Origin: Macrocystis pyrifera
Taxonomy: Eukaryota; Sar; Phaeophyceae; Laminariales; Laminariaceae
Direction of reading: 5' to 3'
DNA length: 64,000 bases
Assembly (NCBI GenBank): GCA_031763025.1
Contig: JASSKH010000002.1
Coordinates: 21,715,168 to 21,779,167, forward strand
Under the pieces are notes generated by a model. That model made no database searches. It was given only the letters and a program-made list of their open reading frames with translations, and was not told the origin of the DNA. Positions 10,330-22,090 of the stretch are shown piece after piece. The position numbers and the translations under genes were made by a program. Position 1 is the stretch's first letter. Every line of letters starts with the position of its first letter.

Positions 10330-12535
10330 ATGGCTAGCAATAATTATAGATGGTTTGGTTGCTATATCAATAGCTAATCCATCTTCCGAGTATCTTACCC
10401 TGTACATACGTGTATAGGTGCAGAGATTGTCAAATTCGTCAAGTGTTTCGGTAGCGTCTCCAGCTCAACTGCACGTGCAGACTGTCATAGCAGCAGAATC
10501 ATCCATAACACCGACCGGCATAATTGCAGCTGTGTGTGCTGAAATCGTAGCACCGTTGTCTAAAGTACTTGTTGACTCCACGTTCTTGATGATCAATAGT
10601 CAGCAACTAACTTAAGATATCTGCGCAAATATTATCTCGTTTTCTTTTCGTTGTCTCGAGCGGAGTTTGGCAAGTGTGTCACGGCCGGAACAGTATTCCC
10701 CTCCCCTTGTTTTCTCGAGTACAACATTGCTATGGTCGGCGGTGCCCAGTTCCATCAGCGCGACTGTTGTACAGAGCGCTTACTGGCACGTTGTCGTTCC
10801 CCCCGATCACAGCTATTCTACCACATTTTTGTGGCAAGCACTCTCCTACACATTTACACCGTGTGGTGTTCGTAGTAATGAATGATCTGTGAGTCTTCAC
10901 AAAATGGCACAAATATCGTCGAGTCATATTGTCGAGGTGCTAATTGTCGTGGGCAACTCCCGAGTTTGTCCACAACTCGAAAGTTTCAATCTTTGACGAC
11001 CGTGTTCGTAGCTCGGCAAACAACTAGTAGCCGTCGAGACTAGCGGATGGTCCTAAATCGGTTGTATATTTAGGCCACGTAAATTCTGCTCGATGAGTAT
11101 ACCAGTTGGGGGAATCGTGGCAAGCACTCGAAAAGCTGTCAAACCCCATTTGCACCAAAGATTGTCGTTTTGTTTTTATGTGTGAGGTAAATGTCTTACG
11201 GCGGTTCGTTGTCAAAGTTCGCCGAAGTAACCGCACCGCTCGCTGAACTCGCCGGTACATAAGGATGTTGCTGCCCGGACACATATTACAAAGCCTGGAC
11301 AACGCACAAAATGCGCGTTTGCCCACATCAAGCGTTCACTGATGGTGGCTTCCGTGTTCAAGATCCTTATTATTACTAGAGTCAGGTATCGTACATACAT
11401 GTAGTGATATGAAACCGTTGTCGCACTCGCTTAACATTAATGGCGAGCGTACTCTATTGAGAAGGACGGTGCGATGATTGTTGATCATCAACCTCATGAC
11501 CCATCCATATCACAATTAGACATGTATATTTTTTAGTATGCTAAATCGTTGGAGTATCGTTCTTCAGACTTCCGTTCAGCATATAAAAGGGAATATTGTT
11601 TTTTTTTGTTTCCCTATACATAATACCGAGCGTTTGACGTAGTGGAGAACTAATGTTTGCTTGGAGTGGTGGCCGTAAGATGTATTCCCACAGCGTCTTA
11701 GGGAAATATTCTACCGTTTGGCTAGCCACGCACCATTCAGGGCTCCTCTCAATCCTCGTAGAGCGAAATATTCGCTGATACAGCGTCGTCGCTGCTTCTC
11801 AAACAGTGTTGTCGCTGTTCTTCTTACAGCATCGTTGCTGTTCCTCAAACAGCGTTGTCGCTGTTGCTCATACAGCGTTGTCGCTGTTCCTCTTTTATTA
11901 CAGCATTGTTGCTGTTCCTCAAACAGCGTTGTCGCTGTTCCGCATACAGCGTTGTCGCTGTTAATCTTACAGCATCGTTGCGGTTCCTCCAACAGCGTTG
12001 TCGCTGTTCATCATACAGCGTTGTCGCTGTTCCGCACACAGTGTTGTCGCTGTTTCCGTGGTTTCTAATACAGCGTTGTCGCTGTTACGCATTCAGCGTT
12101 GTCGCTGTTTCCGTGTTTTCGTTGATGAACCCAGAATGTTTCTGGAAGAACAATGCGTTGAGTTCGATCCGTACATCGAATAGGTGAAAACAGTTGTTAC
12201 CGTTCCCGTTTCCAACGATTAAATCTAGTACTCGATGAGCCACAAACCGTTTGAACGCACTATTCCAATCGTTATATGCGTATATATCTGCAAGAGAGCA
12301 GTTCGTTCGGTGACCAAATCGTGCACCCACCACTCTCCGGGAATGACCCGTACCGTGATCTACCAGCGTTCGGTGGTCATCTAGCTTCGAAAGCTACGCT
12401 CATTAAACCCGAGACCGTGGTTCAGTGGCTGTCTATGTACAAAGATGAAACCACGCAATTCGATGCTATTTTTCGAACCAACATTGCAAGACATATTACT
12501 GTCCTCTGACGTACATGCTGAGCATCGTCTTTTTT
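10330..12535 (+). pseudogene. Decayed Ty3/Gypsy pol: protease-RT linker, RT and RNase H remnants
   Basis: Fragments appear in pol order but in different frames with stops between them. Near 10340, VAISIANPSSEYLTLY resembles the linker after the retroviral-type protease. Near 10775-10880, YWHVVVPPDHSYSTTFLW and a following YTFTPCGV match the RT segment before the PFGL motif. Near 11227, EVTAPLAEL followed by AFAHIKRSL matches the RT-RNase H connection. Near 12320-12480, GGHLASKAT with WLSMYKD resembles the start of the integrase zinc-binding region. No catalytic YxDD box survives that I can find. The order matches Ty3/Gypsy and argues for one old element extending into the integrase at 12540-13665. 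Confidence 0.5.
11780..12108. repeat. 23-bp-period hairpin minisatellite (14 units)
   Basis: Fourteen 16-bp units, mostly ACAGCG-TTGT-CGCTGT, start at 11780, 11803, 11826, 11849, 11872, 11900, 11923, 11946, 11969, 11992, 12015, 12038, 12070 and 12093. Spacing is 23 bp except for two gaps of 28 and 32 bp. Each unit is a 6-bp inverted repeat around a 4-nt loop, separated by about 7 bp of T/C-rich spacer. Units 3, 6 and 9 share a change of the loop-closing pair from G-C to A-T (ACAGCA...TGCTGT; unit 9 has one extra mismatch), giving a three-unit higher-order pattern. Open frames across it on both strands are by-products of the repeat. Confidence 0.85.
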
Positions 12536-12539
12536 CCGT

Positions 12540-13665
12540 CCGTTTCATGTGTACACCCTGGCCTGGTCGAGTAAAATCGTCGTCGAATTACTCGAAGTAC
12601 ATCATGTCCGTGATTGACCACATGACTCATTTTCTCGTGATGGTCGCGATTAGTGACTAATCAACCGCCACAATCGCCCGAGTTCTTCGAGAACACGTGT
12701 TCTCCGTTGTCTCTGCTCCGGAAACTTTGCATTCGGACCAAGGTAGCGAGGTTGAGAATGAACTTGTCAAGGGGTTGCAGGCCGTATACAGGTATGGGTT
12801 CAAAAAGACGCGCACATCAGCGTACCGCCCACAAAGCAACCCCGTCTTAGAGCGTGTGCGTAGTACCTTGCACAACATGTTGGCGATGTACGTAAACGTT
12901 AAATACGACAGTTGGGCAGAATTACTACCATTTATTCAGCTCGCGCACAACACAGCCTATAACAAAACGCTCGAAGACACCCCACATTTTTTAATGTTCG
13001 GCCGTAGAGCTTCGTTAACCGTTGACATTATTCTCGGCGTCCCGTGTACGTCTGGTTCTGGAACACGATTGGAATACTCCCGTCGTACCGTTGAAAACCT
13101 GCAACTCGCTTACGAAATTGCTCGTCGCAATTTACAGGAACGTACCGACAAGCAGACAGAAACTAACGAGAAATTGTCCTTTCCGCAATATCAGCAGGGA
13201 GATCAGGTGTTCGTACACCGCCCCTATACCGTTGCTGATGGACCGAACCCCAAACTTATTAGTCCCTGGCGTGGTCCATTTACTGTTCGTTCCCAACTAT
13301 CACCCGTAATTTATCGTGTTGCGAGAGATGGCGAACTTGCGGAAACATCAGTTCATTTTGGTCGTATGAAGGCATACCATAATGACGCGTCTAACTCAGT
13401 ACCGGATTTTACAGCACTGGACGAGTTCCTTGTGAGAACAACGTTGCCGCTACCTGACTTAGACGGCTCTGTGCTCACCGTGCACATCCGCCCGTATGCT
13501 ATTGAAGCTATTGAAAGTCGTAAGCGTGGCCTTGGTAAAGCCTCGCCGACTAATTTCCAATACCACTTTCTCGTGAAAGATAAACCGTCTAGTTTTGGTA
13601 TTTGGAGACGTGGCAACATCGTGCCACAAGATGATCAGAGCGTATCGTACGAGGATCCTAGCTGA
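12540..13665 (+). pseudogene. Ty3/Gypsy integrase with one in-frame stop
   Basis: YSKYIMSVIDHMTHF contains the first catalytic Asp (about 12615). A TAA at 12658-12660 interrupts the same frame, which then runs open to 13665. LHSDQGSE holds the second Asp and PVLERV the Glu. The spacing between them is 37 residues rather than the usual 35, because of two extra residues at AVYRYGF that look like a small duplication. GDQVFVHRPY, then WRGPFTV and LSPVIYRV, form the C-terminal GPY/F-type module. The last 80 residues, with YAIEAIES and QYHFLVKDKP, faintly resemble a chromodomain. The family inserts retroelement cDNA. Apart from the stop this is the best preserved part of the old element. Confidence 0.75.
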
Positions 13666-14983
13666 AGATCCGCATGCATTTGATCGTCCCAAACGTAAGC
13701 GAGACGTCGTCGCCTCGTAACCCTGACACAAGCCCCAGTATCGTTCGTTGTCGACGTCGCTATAGCCCTGGGAGTACTTGTAGTCAGCACCGTCGCACCA
13801 CACCCCACTACCATATAAATATCTGGCCAGATATCGTTTGTTCCTTAGTGGGTCGTTTATCACGTGATTCGCAACCTCACGTGCAGTTGTCTTGTGGATG
13901 CTTGGGAGATATCGTTTGTGGAGTAGTGCCCACGAACCAAGTCATGGTCAGACACCTAAATGCTGAACCCCAACAGCCAGTGTCCCGGTATATCGTTGAG
14001 ATACCAGTGTGGATTGTGTTTTGTTACTTCGTGTGAATGTGCCCCACGCGAAATGATAGCATTTTATTCGTGGTAATTTGCTATAGAGTTTGAGACGTAC
14101 AAGTGGGAATAAAGCGTTCAACTAGTAGTTATGCAAGGGTGTGCATATACCAAGAGTATACACTTGTGCGTTATTATTGGGTTGTTTTGTCTACAATAGC
14201 CGCGCACAGTGCTCATATACTTTAAAGTATGCACGTGTGTGTGGTTATTCAATCAAGTAATGAACGTTTTATTAATCGTTTTAGGTGGAAGAGACACGGT
14301 GTTCTTTCCATCAATCTCTTTGTGCGAGACACTAGGGATTCCTGGATACATGGATAAGGTATTCTCTAGTGTCGGAATCGTTCCGTTGGATTTGACCGAG
14401 GAGAGGCAACCGTGCGCGTGAGTTGCACAATCCAAAGTCATATATCCTCGGGCACATTATGAGTCCCCGCTTGTTTTACTGCATTTTCGTGAGTGCTCTG
14501 TCTGCAGTCAATCGTCAATGACTGTCCGAATGTCTCTTGTACAGATCGTCAACTGTATAGATAGTTCGTGCTATCAACTCGTTATAAGTCGATTCCAGTG
14601 TTTTCACTGAATCGCAAACATGTACTTGCTCAAAAAGTCGATGATGCCTTGTCTGACTGAGGAGACATGTTGTCTTCGTATCGTTCACCATGCACCTGCA
14701 GTCCGTTATACTGCACCGTTATTGTCACAACCACACCGTTGTCAAGACATGCAGATTTTCTTGTTTATTTTTTTAAATAGTTTTTAAAAATTGGTTGATC
14801 AACCTAAACGTTCGTATCGTTTGTTGCGCACCCTGCATGCAAAGCCCTCTGACAAAATTGTCATTCAGTACATTTAATTCTCTTCAGTTTGTGTGTACCA
14901 AAGCTTGCAAGCAATCGTTCCATATACACACTGTGAAACGTCGGGAAAAGCTGGAATGTCGTCAAAGGCACATATCATTGTTC
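13666..14983. other. No gene recognised downstream of the decayed retroelement
   Basis: Composition turns AT-richer. A frame at 14209-14421 (+) has ordinary protein composition but no recognisable motif. I could not find a copy of any sequence upstream of 10 kb that would serve as a 3' LTR. Confidence 0.35.
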
Positions 14984-15240
14984 GATATGAATGGTTTCGT
15001 ATACCATTAAAAAGGCACCACACCATCGTTGGGTATGAATGGTTTTGTATACCATTGTTAGTGATGCAAGATTATATACAATGGTTAAGTATACCATCAA
15101 TCATTCAAAATACATGGTTCGTTGGTATGAATGGTTTTGTATACCATTGTTAGTGATGCAAGATTATATACAATGGTTAAGTATACCATCAATCATTCAA
15201 AATACATGGTTTCGTATACCATTGTATAGATGGTTCCGTA
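14984..15240. repeat. 92-bp satellite built on ATGGTTTTGTATACCAT
   Basis: Units starting at about 15037 and 15129 are nearly identical over 92 bp, with partial units on both sides. The core ATGGTTTTGTATACCAT is itself an inverted repeat (ATGGT...ACCAT). It is the reverse complement of the core of the 52-bp satellite at 21330-22090. Other inverted variants (ATGGTTAAGTATACCAT, ATGGTTTCGTATACCAT) fill the unit. Confidence 0.8.
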
Positions 15241-15469
15241 TATAGATACAACTATAATAACGATTTTTGAGGTCGTTGTCACTTGCTAGCTCTTGGCGGA
15301 CAGACCGACTGATAGACAGCTCTTCGCAAACAGCCCTTTTGAAACAGCCGAACAGCCAAACAACCTTTCTTCTTTCTTCTTCCGCAAACTGCCAACCAAT
15401 AGACAGCTCTTCGCACGGCGCCTAAAAGAGCCGTCTCGCCTTAGACGAACGGCATAGATAGGTGCAGCT

Positions 15470-18197
15470 GTCGGCGGCCAAGCTGCTGCTGCCGGTGGCG
15501 AACCTGCTGGTGCTGCAACCCTCGCCTCTCCCTTCTCCACGCGCCCTAAGCTCACCTCCCCCTCGTCGAGAGGCGCGTGGTCCTCGCCCTCTGGCAAGAG
15601 AGCGGCAACGACAAAGACCGACCTGGTGCCGGCTGTTGTTTGCGACCAGTGCACGGACCAGCACTTGGTCAAGAACTCCGCGCCTGGTGGCAAAAACGTG
15701 GCCTTCGCCACCTGCAAGGATCTCACGTGCGTGGTGGCGGGATCATCCTGACAGGGCAACCGACTGCGAGTTCTGTGCTCGCCCGATCAAGGAAGGGACT
15801 GTCTCGTACTCCCTCGAGACTGCTGACAGTGGTGAGTGTCTTATGTCTATGGTGCATGCTGTATGTTGCCAGTAGGTTTTGTTGGGGTTTTCCATTGCCT
15901 TTTTGCATACAAACTTACGTCAAAGCGTTTGTTTTGTTTTTTACTCATCCATGCTCGTTCTTTCTCCTTCGTGCGTTGCGTCGGCTCCTCTTGCACACAG
16001 TGCACGCGAACGCGCACATGCACAACTGTTTGCGGGACGTGAACGAAGGAACGTAGGATTCAGCTGTCGCCGTCACCGCTGCACCGAACGACGTGAGTGC
16101 TGCTGCTACTGTGGTGCATTTTCGGTGCATGCACACGATTTCTGTGTGTGCATGTTTGGGTGACCCCACATGCTCATTTTGCTCGTTTTCGGCTGCCGCT
16201 GCTGCTGCTGCTGCTGTCAGCGCCACGCTTTGAGTGCTGCTGCTGCTGTGCACCTGCTTCTCCTGTGCACTCGCTGCTGCTGTAGTGCTGCTGCGTTGTT
16301 GCCGTGCTGTGCACCTGCTGCTCCTGTGCACTTGCTGCTGCTGTATGTAGTGCTGTTGTGTTGTTGCCGTGCATCATGCTGGAAGCGTACATATTTTCGG
16401 ATCGTCAATTCCGTAGGTTTTGCGATGGGCTCATACCAGGGTACATGCTTTTTTTCTTCCTTATTTTCATATCGTTGCTATGCTGCTGCTGCTGCTGCCA
16501 ACGCTGCTACCAACGCTGCGGCGATTCGTTGCAGCTGCTGCTGCTGCTAATGCTGTAGCTGCTTCTGCTGCTGCTGCTGTTAATGTGCTGCCGCAATATC
16601 CACTGAATGTTCGTATGTACTCGGATTACTGTTTTTTTCTTCGTCGTTTTTGTACTCAAATGGTTCCTTTTGATACGTGAAAAAAATATTTTTGCCGTTT
16701 TGCTCCTGCATTTTGCGTACGTACTGCAATTTCTCGTTTTTTGGCTTGGTTATTTTCATATATATCGTTGCTATGCTGCTGCTGTGGTGCTGCTGCGTTG
16801 TTGCCGTACATCATCCTGCACTTGTGTGTGTACATATTTCGGTATCGTCAATGAAATTCCGTAGGTTTTGCGATTGCGGCATACCAGGGTACATACTTTT
16901 TCTCTCCCTTCTTTTCATATCGTTGCTATGCCGCTGCTGCCAACGCGGAATTTTGTTTTTATTGGCCATTTTTGTACCCAAATGGTTTTTTTGATACGTA
17001 AAAAAAATATTTTGGTCGTTTTGCTCCTGCATTTTGCGTACGTACTACTTTTTCTCGTATTTCGTATTGTTGCTATGCTGCTGCTGCGTTGTTGCCGTAC
17101 AGCATGCGGAGGTGGGTCTATAGTGAGGTACCAAAAATACTTTTCGGACGGCCTCGGGGTACATACTTTTTTTCTCCCTTCTTTTCATATCGTTGCTATG
17201 CTGCTGCTGCCAACGCTGTGGCGATCCGTTGCTGCTTCTGCTGCTGCTGCTGCTCTGCTTTTAGTGCTGCCGCAATATTCACTGAATGTTTGTATGTACT
17301 CGGATAATTGTGTTTCCTGGTCGTTTTGTGGCGCTGCTGCGTTGTTGCCGTACATCATGCTGGACATGATTTGTGTGTCTATTACACTTAAACTTGTGCG
17401 TGTGTACATATTTCTGTATCGTCAATGATTTTTTTTTGTGTGGTGCTGCTGCGTTGTTGCCGTACATCATGCTGGACGTGGTTTGTGTGTGTACTGTACT
17501 ACACTTGTGTGTCTACATATTTCCGTATCGTCATTGAAATTACGTACTTGCTGCTTCTGCTGCTGCTGCTGCTGCCGTCGTATAGCAAGCGATTACGTAC
17601 TGCTGTTGTGCCGCTGTAGAGTAGTACAAATAGTGAACTCTGCCCCCCCCCCCCCCCCTTCCCCCTCCCCCGCCATTCCCTGCACGCCACTCCCGCCCCG
17701 CGCACCCTATATGTTTACTTCGACCAGGTCCGTGGCAAGTGCTACAATTGCCGCCTGTCGGTCTCCACCATCAATGACGGAGACATCATCATCAAGCGCA
17801 AAGAGACTCCCTTCCATTTCGCCTGCTCCAGGGCTTCGCGGAATTCCGAAGCAGTACGCCAAGCAGATTGTCGCTATCCAGGACGAACGAAAGGAAACAA
17901 ATTGTTTCCCACATTTCCCAAAATCACGATTATTTCTTCCTACACATATCCAACGGGTTCAACAGCGAACAGATCCACATTCTGGGCCTCCCGCCTCGTT
18001 ACTACAGCATCCTGGAAGACTATTTACATATCATGTCTCATCCAAACTCCTATGCTGGCTACATCGAAATCGCGGCCGCCCAGCAACTATACAACATTTC
18101 CATAACAGTTGTCGTTGCCGGCCTTCCTTTAAACAACAGCCTGTATGTTGTATATCATCCACATGCCAAGCACTACTCCACTCTCTCCCCACACTGA
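15470..18197 (+). pseudogene. Zinc-finger / OTU-like gene, copy 1 (four predicted exons)
   Basis: The upstream frame is Ala/Gly/Pro-rich and then gives VVCDQC (exon 1, to 15726). Exon 2 (15755-15831) has DCEFCARPIKEG. Exon 3 (16001-16092) has NAHMHNCLRD. Exon 4 (17728-18197) has GKCYNC and later FHFACS. Donors GTGCGT, GTGAGT and GTGAGT and acceptors ACAG, ACAG and CCAG keep one frame through all four exons, strong support for splicing. The first intron would be only 28 bp. The C-x2-C...H-x2-C pairs with an I-K-x-G or D-G-D phrase between them resemble PARP-type zinc fingers. Near the end, in a shifted frame, SYAGYIEIAAAQQLYNISITV and VVYHPHAKHYSTL resemble the C-terminal half of OTU cysteine proteases, including the His; the DGNC Cys box is not seen. 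Exon 3 has a TAG at 16054-16056 where copy 2 has GAG, so this copy is truncated. Confidence 0.5.
16093..17727 (+). other. Large CTG-rich intron of the zinc-finger/OTU gene, copy 1
   Basis: About 1.6 kb between GTGAGT and CGACCAG. It is full of imperfect CTG/GCT triplet runs and repeated phrases such as GTTGTTGCCGTACATCATGCTGGA, and ends with a C16 tract about 70 bp before the acceptor. The long Cys/Leu/Ala-rich frames here are translations of the triplet repeat and are not genes. Confidence 0.6.
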
Positions 18198-18281
18198 TGA
18201 AATATGTTATTCTTATTATTAGACGAATGTCATTCTTACTCTTGCGTCACCCCCGATCTTACGTTTCACATTACATTCATA

Positions 18282-18287
18282 AATAAA
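18282..18287 (+). terminator. Poly(A) signal for zinc-finger/OTU copy 1
   Basis: AATAAA lies about 85 bp after the TGA at 18195-18197 and is conserved at the same distance in copy 2. Confidence 0.5.
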
Positions 18288-18417
18288 CGCGATTATTACA
18301 TCCTTCACCGTTTCTTACACAAATACATTTAGTTTGGTTGGCTTTGGGCTATGTCGCCAATTAATTGCAGTTATATGTACACGAAACGACCGAATACCCA
18401 CTCCGAAGGAAAGCCTT

Positions 18418-18474
18418 GTATTTGCCTATTTTTACTAACAATATTTGGTCCTATCTGACTATGGTCCGTCGTAA
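18418..18474. mobile_element. MITE fragment (right half)
   Basis: CTATTTTTACTAACAATATTTGGTCC and a terminal TATGGTCCGTCGTAA match the right half of the 105-bp element at 28601-28705. It sits at the downstream edge of the duplicated zinc-finger/OTU segment and is absent from the second copy. Confidence 0.55.
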
Positions 18475-18499
18475 AATAGCACATACATCGTCATCATCA

Positions 18500-18685
18500 T
18501 CAGCACAGTTTGTGGTTCAGAGCTACAACAGCATCGGTATTATAGTATGTACAGCACACCAACAGCACAGTTTGTGGTTCAGAGCGACAGTAGTATTATC
18601 GTAGTATCATGTACAGCACATCAGCAGCACGGTTTGTGTTTCAGAGCTCCAGCAGCAGTAGTATTTATAGTATCATGCCATCATT
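18500..18685. repeat. Minisatellite, about 65 bp, three units
   Basis: Three units contain CAGTTTGTGGTTCAGAGC or a close variant, followed by CAGCAG- and TATTATAGTA-type phrases and GTACAGCACA. Confidence 0.6.
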
Positions 18686-18689
18686 ATTA

Positions 18690-20851
18690 TCAGTGAACGA
18701 TACTTGGAATCCAGAACGAAACACACTTACGGTTCAGAGTCCAGAATGCCTCCACCGTATCTCTGGTGGTGACTTGGTACTATTAATAATAGTGTGTAGC
18801 GTTTGTCGCTCCGACGTTTTTCGGGAAACTCGACGCTGCAGTGAACACCTCTTCTTATCTACTGATACTGTTGTTCCTTCTCAAAAGGTTGAGGGAGTTC
18901 CCACCGATACTCTCACGCTGCTCGATCGGTCGCTGAGAGGCGAAACCGTTCGTACCTTCGGCGTCTCACATGTTGCCCCTAAATCACTGGGAACGAACGT
19001 GCCACTTTAGACTTTAGACTTTAGACGAAAATATAAGGACTGTTCAAATTCAAATATTGATACCACACGGTCTGTATATTCCGCCCAACGTAGTGCAGTA
19101 CGTCCGAGTTCCGCTACGAACATAGAGCTCGTACTCTTGTATCAAATAAAACCCGGCAAGTGTTACTAGGCGAGAGCCAGAACAAGAGGACTTATTCGCC
19201 GTTCCTATAGAGCTTTGGACCGCGCGTTGCGACCTCTGTAGGGGACTGGCAGACTGGTATACGGCCTGCGAGAGCTTGCCGAAGTGGCTGAGGTGCGGGA
19301 GACGGGAGACAGAAAAATTGGACCGCTTGTTCCTGTTCGGGAAGTGCAACCCGCCGCGTACTGCGATATCTTTTTTTTTTTTCCAACCAATCATATGCGA
19401 GGTTGGTCGTTGGTGTGTTTGATGTTTGATGTTTCCTCGCCTTGCTCCTCCCTCCCTCCTTCCTCACAACGTCGCGCCTCGAGTCCAGAGTCCAGAAGGA
19501 GGAATTTCCTAGGCTTCAGTCGCGAACGTGCGGGATTGCGAGATACCAAAGGCAGTTTCTTGCGGTCAATAAGCCACGCGGCCACGACGCAGCAGGCGCT
19601 CGTACGATAAAAGAGCTCTACGCGTTGCTCCTTGCATAGTCGTCAACAGCGCGTGTCAACTCCCATATCCTGCGGGTATACGCGTAGGAGAAACAAAATC
19701 GCGAGCACACCTCGGCAGCAAGCACGCGCAGGAGAAGTATGTCCCCCGTACTGCCGTGCGGCACACCGGGACCGGTCTCCTCTGTCGCCGTGGAAATGAC
19801 GGGGAGCTTTAGGTGAGAAATCGTGAAACGTTGCTGGGTGGGGCGGTTTTAGTTTTTGTGCAAACGATAAGACATGCTATTAATAATAGTGTGGCGATGA
19901 CGCCCCATTCGTTGGAAGAGTGAAAAAAGGCGGGCTAAGATTCGTGATGGAGGGATCCCCAGAGCCCAAGATATTAATGGTTGAGGCGACTTCGTCCATC
20001 TTGCTCACAGTCTTCCTGCCTCTCTCCCTCTCTCCCCCCCTCTCTCTCTTCTGTTTCGCGTGTTCTATATCATCAGCATACGTACATACAGCGCGCGCAT
20101 TTTGATGGGCTTCCGCTATGTTGCGAGGCGTTAGTGTTAGTATTATGAGACTTGACTAAACATCGTAAATTCACTCTCTGGCAACCCTTTCTGGCAACTC
20201 CCTCCGCCAGTACGACGTACATTTAGAGGTGGCGCAATCCCCTGCCTATTCTCACTCGCACATCCATCTGTCCTTCGGCTTTTGAGCTCCAACGTTTTTT
20301 TTATAGGAGTATAATATGATACATACGTGCACTAAACACGTACTATTAATATTAGAAGGTGCCTGGTGTGCAACTGCTGCAGTATGATCCACGCACTCGT
20401 GAACTAACGTAATAATATAAACCCCCTGTTGCAAGAATGCTTCGTGCAGTGACATCAGCTCGGGCTGGCGGTACCCTACTGCTGTATGTGTGCAGCTGGG
20501 TCGACGTAGGGTGGGTGTGGTTTTATGGTATAACTGCCGTATATATCGAGAAAACACAAGCACAGCAGCATGAAGCGATTGCGCTGAACCGAAACTCCAG
20601 CGCGAGCGCATGTTTTCATGTTTTCAGTCAAGATTTTTTCGGGTCTGTTCGTACCGACAACACCTTTTGCGAACGATGAACAAAAAAGATGTTGCCCCTG
20701 CCGAGCGCTTGCGGAGTGCATGCGAAAGCGAGCCAGCCACACGCACGAACCGAACTCGGCGAGTCCCCTTCTTCGTTGTTATTGTTCTCATAACGCTCCG
20801 GGAACTAAAAAAAAACTAAAAGGTGGTCGGCTCACTTGGGCGCCCGGCGCT
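18690..20851. other. No gene recognised
   Basis: Small features only: a CTTTAGA triplication at about 19004-19024, a T13 tract near 19371, and a CT-rich tract at 20021-20052. Short frames, for example 18609-19010 (+) and 19284-19610 (+), lack any motif I recognise. Confidence 0.4.
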
Positions 20852-21003
20852 CGACATCTCTGCTGACGACAACAAATAGTCATGGAATATGGATGACCAC
20901 AGTCGTACAATAAGATATACGGATATCCACGACCTCGGCGAATGGTGGGACCTCCGCGGGACAATACCCATGCGACGGTCTGGTCGAGAACCTGGAACCC
21001 ACA
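20852..21003 (-). repeat. Dispersed 150-bp repeat, copy 2
   Basis: Reverse-complement match to 7890-8040. Outside this interval the two loci diverge, so the unit is about 150 bp. Confidence 0.65.
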
Positions 21004-21329
21004 TCGCCCCCCAATGTTTGAACGCGTAATACTGGAGAACCCAGTACCGCTTTTGAACATTTATGAAGAGTGACAGGTTTGTGGCTTTCTACCATTCAAG
21101 GCATTGTACAGCAGTAGTTGATGTATAAGCTTTGCACTTTTTCATCTAGTCATGTCACCCCTTGCGTAGTAAAAACCACGGGCTTGTATGATTATGATTT
21201 GACTTGCTAGTGTGTCAGTCATATACTACGAAATACCAACTACTAGTGGGATATGTTTCTGTCCTTCGCATGCGCGCTTGCATAGTTCAGGATTAACATA
21301 CATAACGAAAATTAAACCTTTTATAACGC

Positions 21330-22090
21330 ACGATGGCATACGAAACCACATGCAACGAACGATGGGATACAAATTCATGTATCAGGCATACAATGGTATA
21401 CGAAACCACGTATGACGAGTGAGTTATGGTATACAAAACCATGAATAATACAATGGTATACGAAACCATGTATAACAAGTGATGGTATACAAAACCATGT
21501 ACACTATGATGTACGGAATCATGTATACTTACGATGGTATACAAAACCATGTATACTATGGTGTACGGAACCACGTATACTTACGATGGTATACAAAACC
21601 ATGTGCACTATGGTGTACGGAATCATGTATACTTACGATGGTATACAAAACCATGTATACTATGGTGTACGGAACCACGTATACTTACGATGGTATACAA
21701 AACCATGTGCACTATGGTGTACGGAACCATGTACACTTACGATGGTATAAAAAAACCATGTATACTATGGTGTACGGAACCATGTATATTAATGATGGTA
21801 TACAAAACCATGTATACTATGGTGTACGGAACCATGTGTACCTAAAATGGTACTCAAAACCGTGTATACTATGGTGTACGGAACGATGTATACGTAATGA
21901 TATACAAAACCATTCATGATATGGTATACGAAACCATTCATACCATGGTATACTGAACCATGTATGTGTGTTATGGTATACGGAACCATGTGTACGTAGT
22001 GATGATATACGAACTCAATCATTCTATTTTCTGGATGTATGTTGTATGGTGTACGAAACCATGAAAACATAATGATGGTATACCCCGGAT
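21330..22090. repeat. 52-bp satellite built on ATGGTATACAAAACCAT
   Basis: Units start at 21481, 21533, 21585 and 21637 and continue with drift to about 22090. Each 52-bp unit consists of two related 26-bp halves, one with ATGGTATACAAAACCAT and one with ATGGTGTACGGAACCAT. Both are short inverted repeats of the form ATGGT...ACCAT. All frames are largely open because 52 is not a multiple of 3; none is a gene. Confidence 0.9.

Noticed and set aside
11780-12108. CRISPR-like array of short palindromic repeats
   Set aside because: Spacers are about 7 bp and similar to one another, repeats are 16 bp, and the context is a eukaryotic retroelement with no cas genes.
16097-17619. Cys/Leu/Ala-rich frames in the CTG introns
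   Set aside because: They are translations of CTG/GCT runs within a predicted intron; codon content follows the triplet only.
19270-19330. Serine-tRNA-like start (GCCGAAGTGGCTGAGG)
   Set aside because: No matching B box or acceptor-stem partner at the right distance.
21479-21919. 146-codon open frame over the satellite
   Set aside because: The 52-bp period keeps all frames open; the translation is a Tyr/Met-rich repeat of the satellite.
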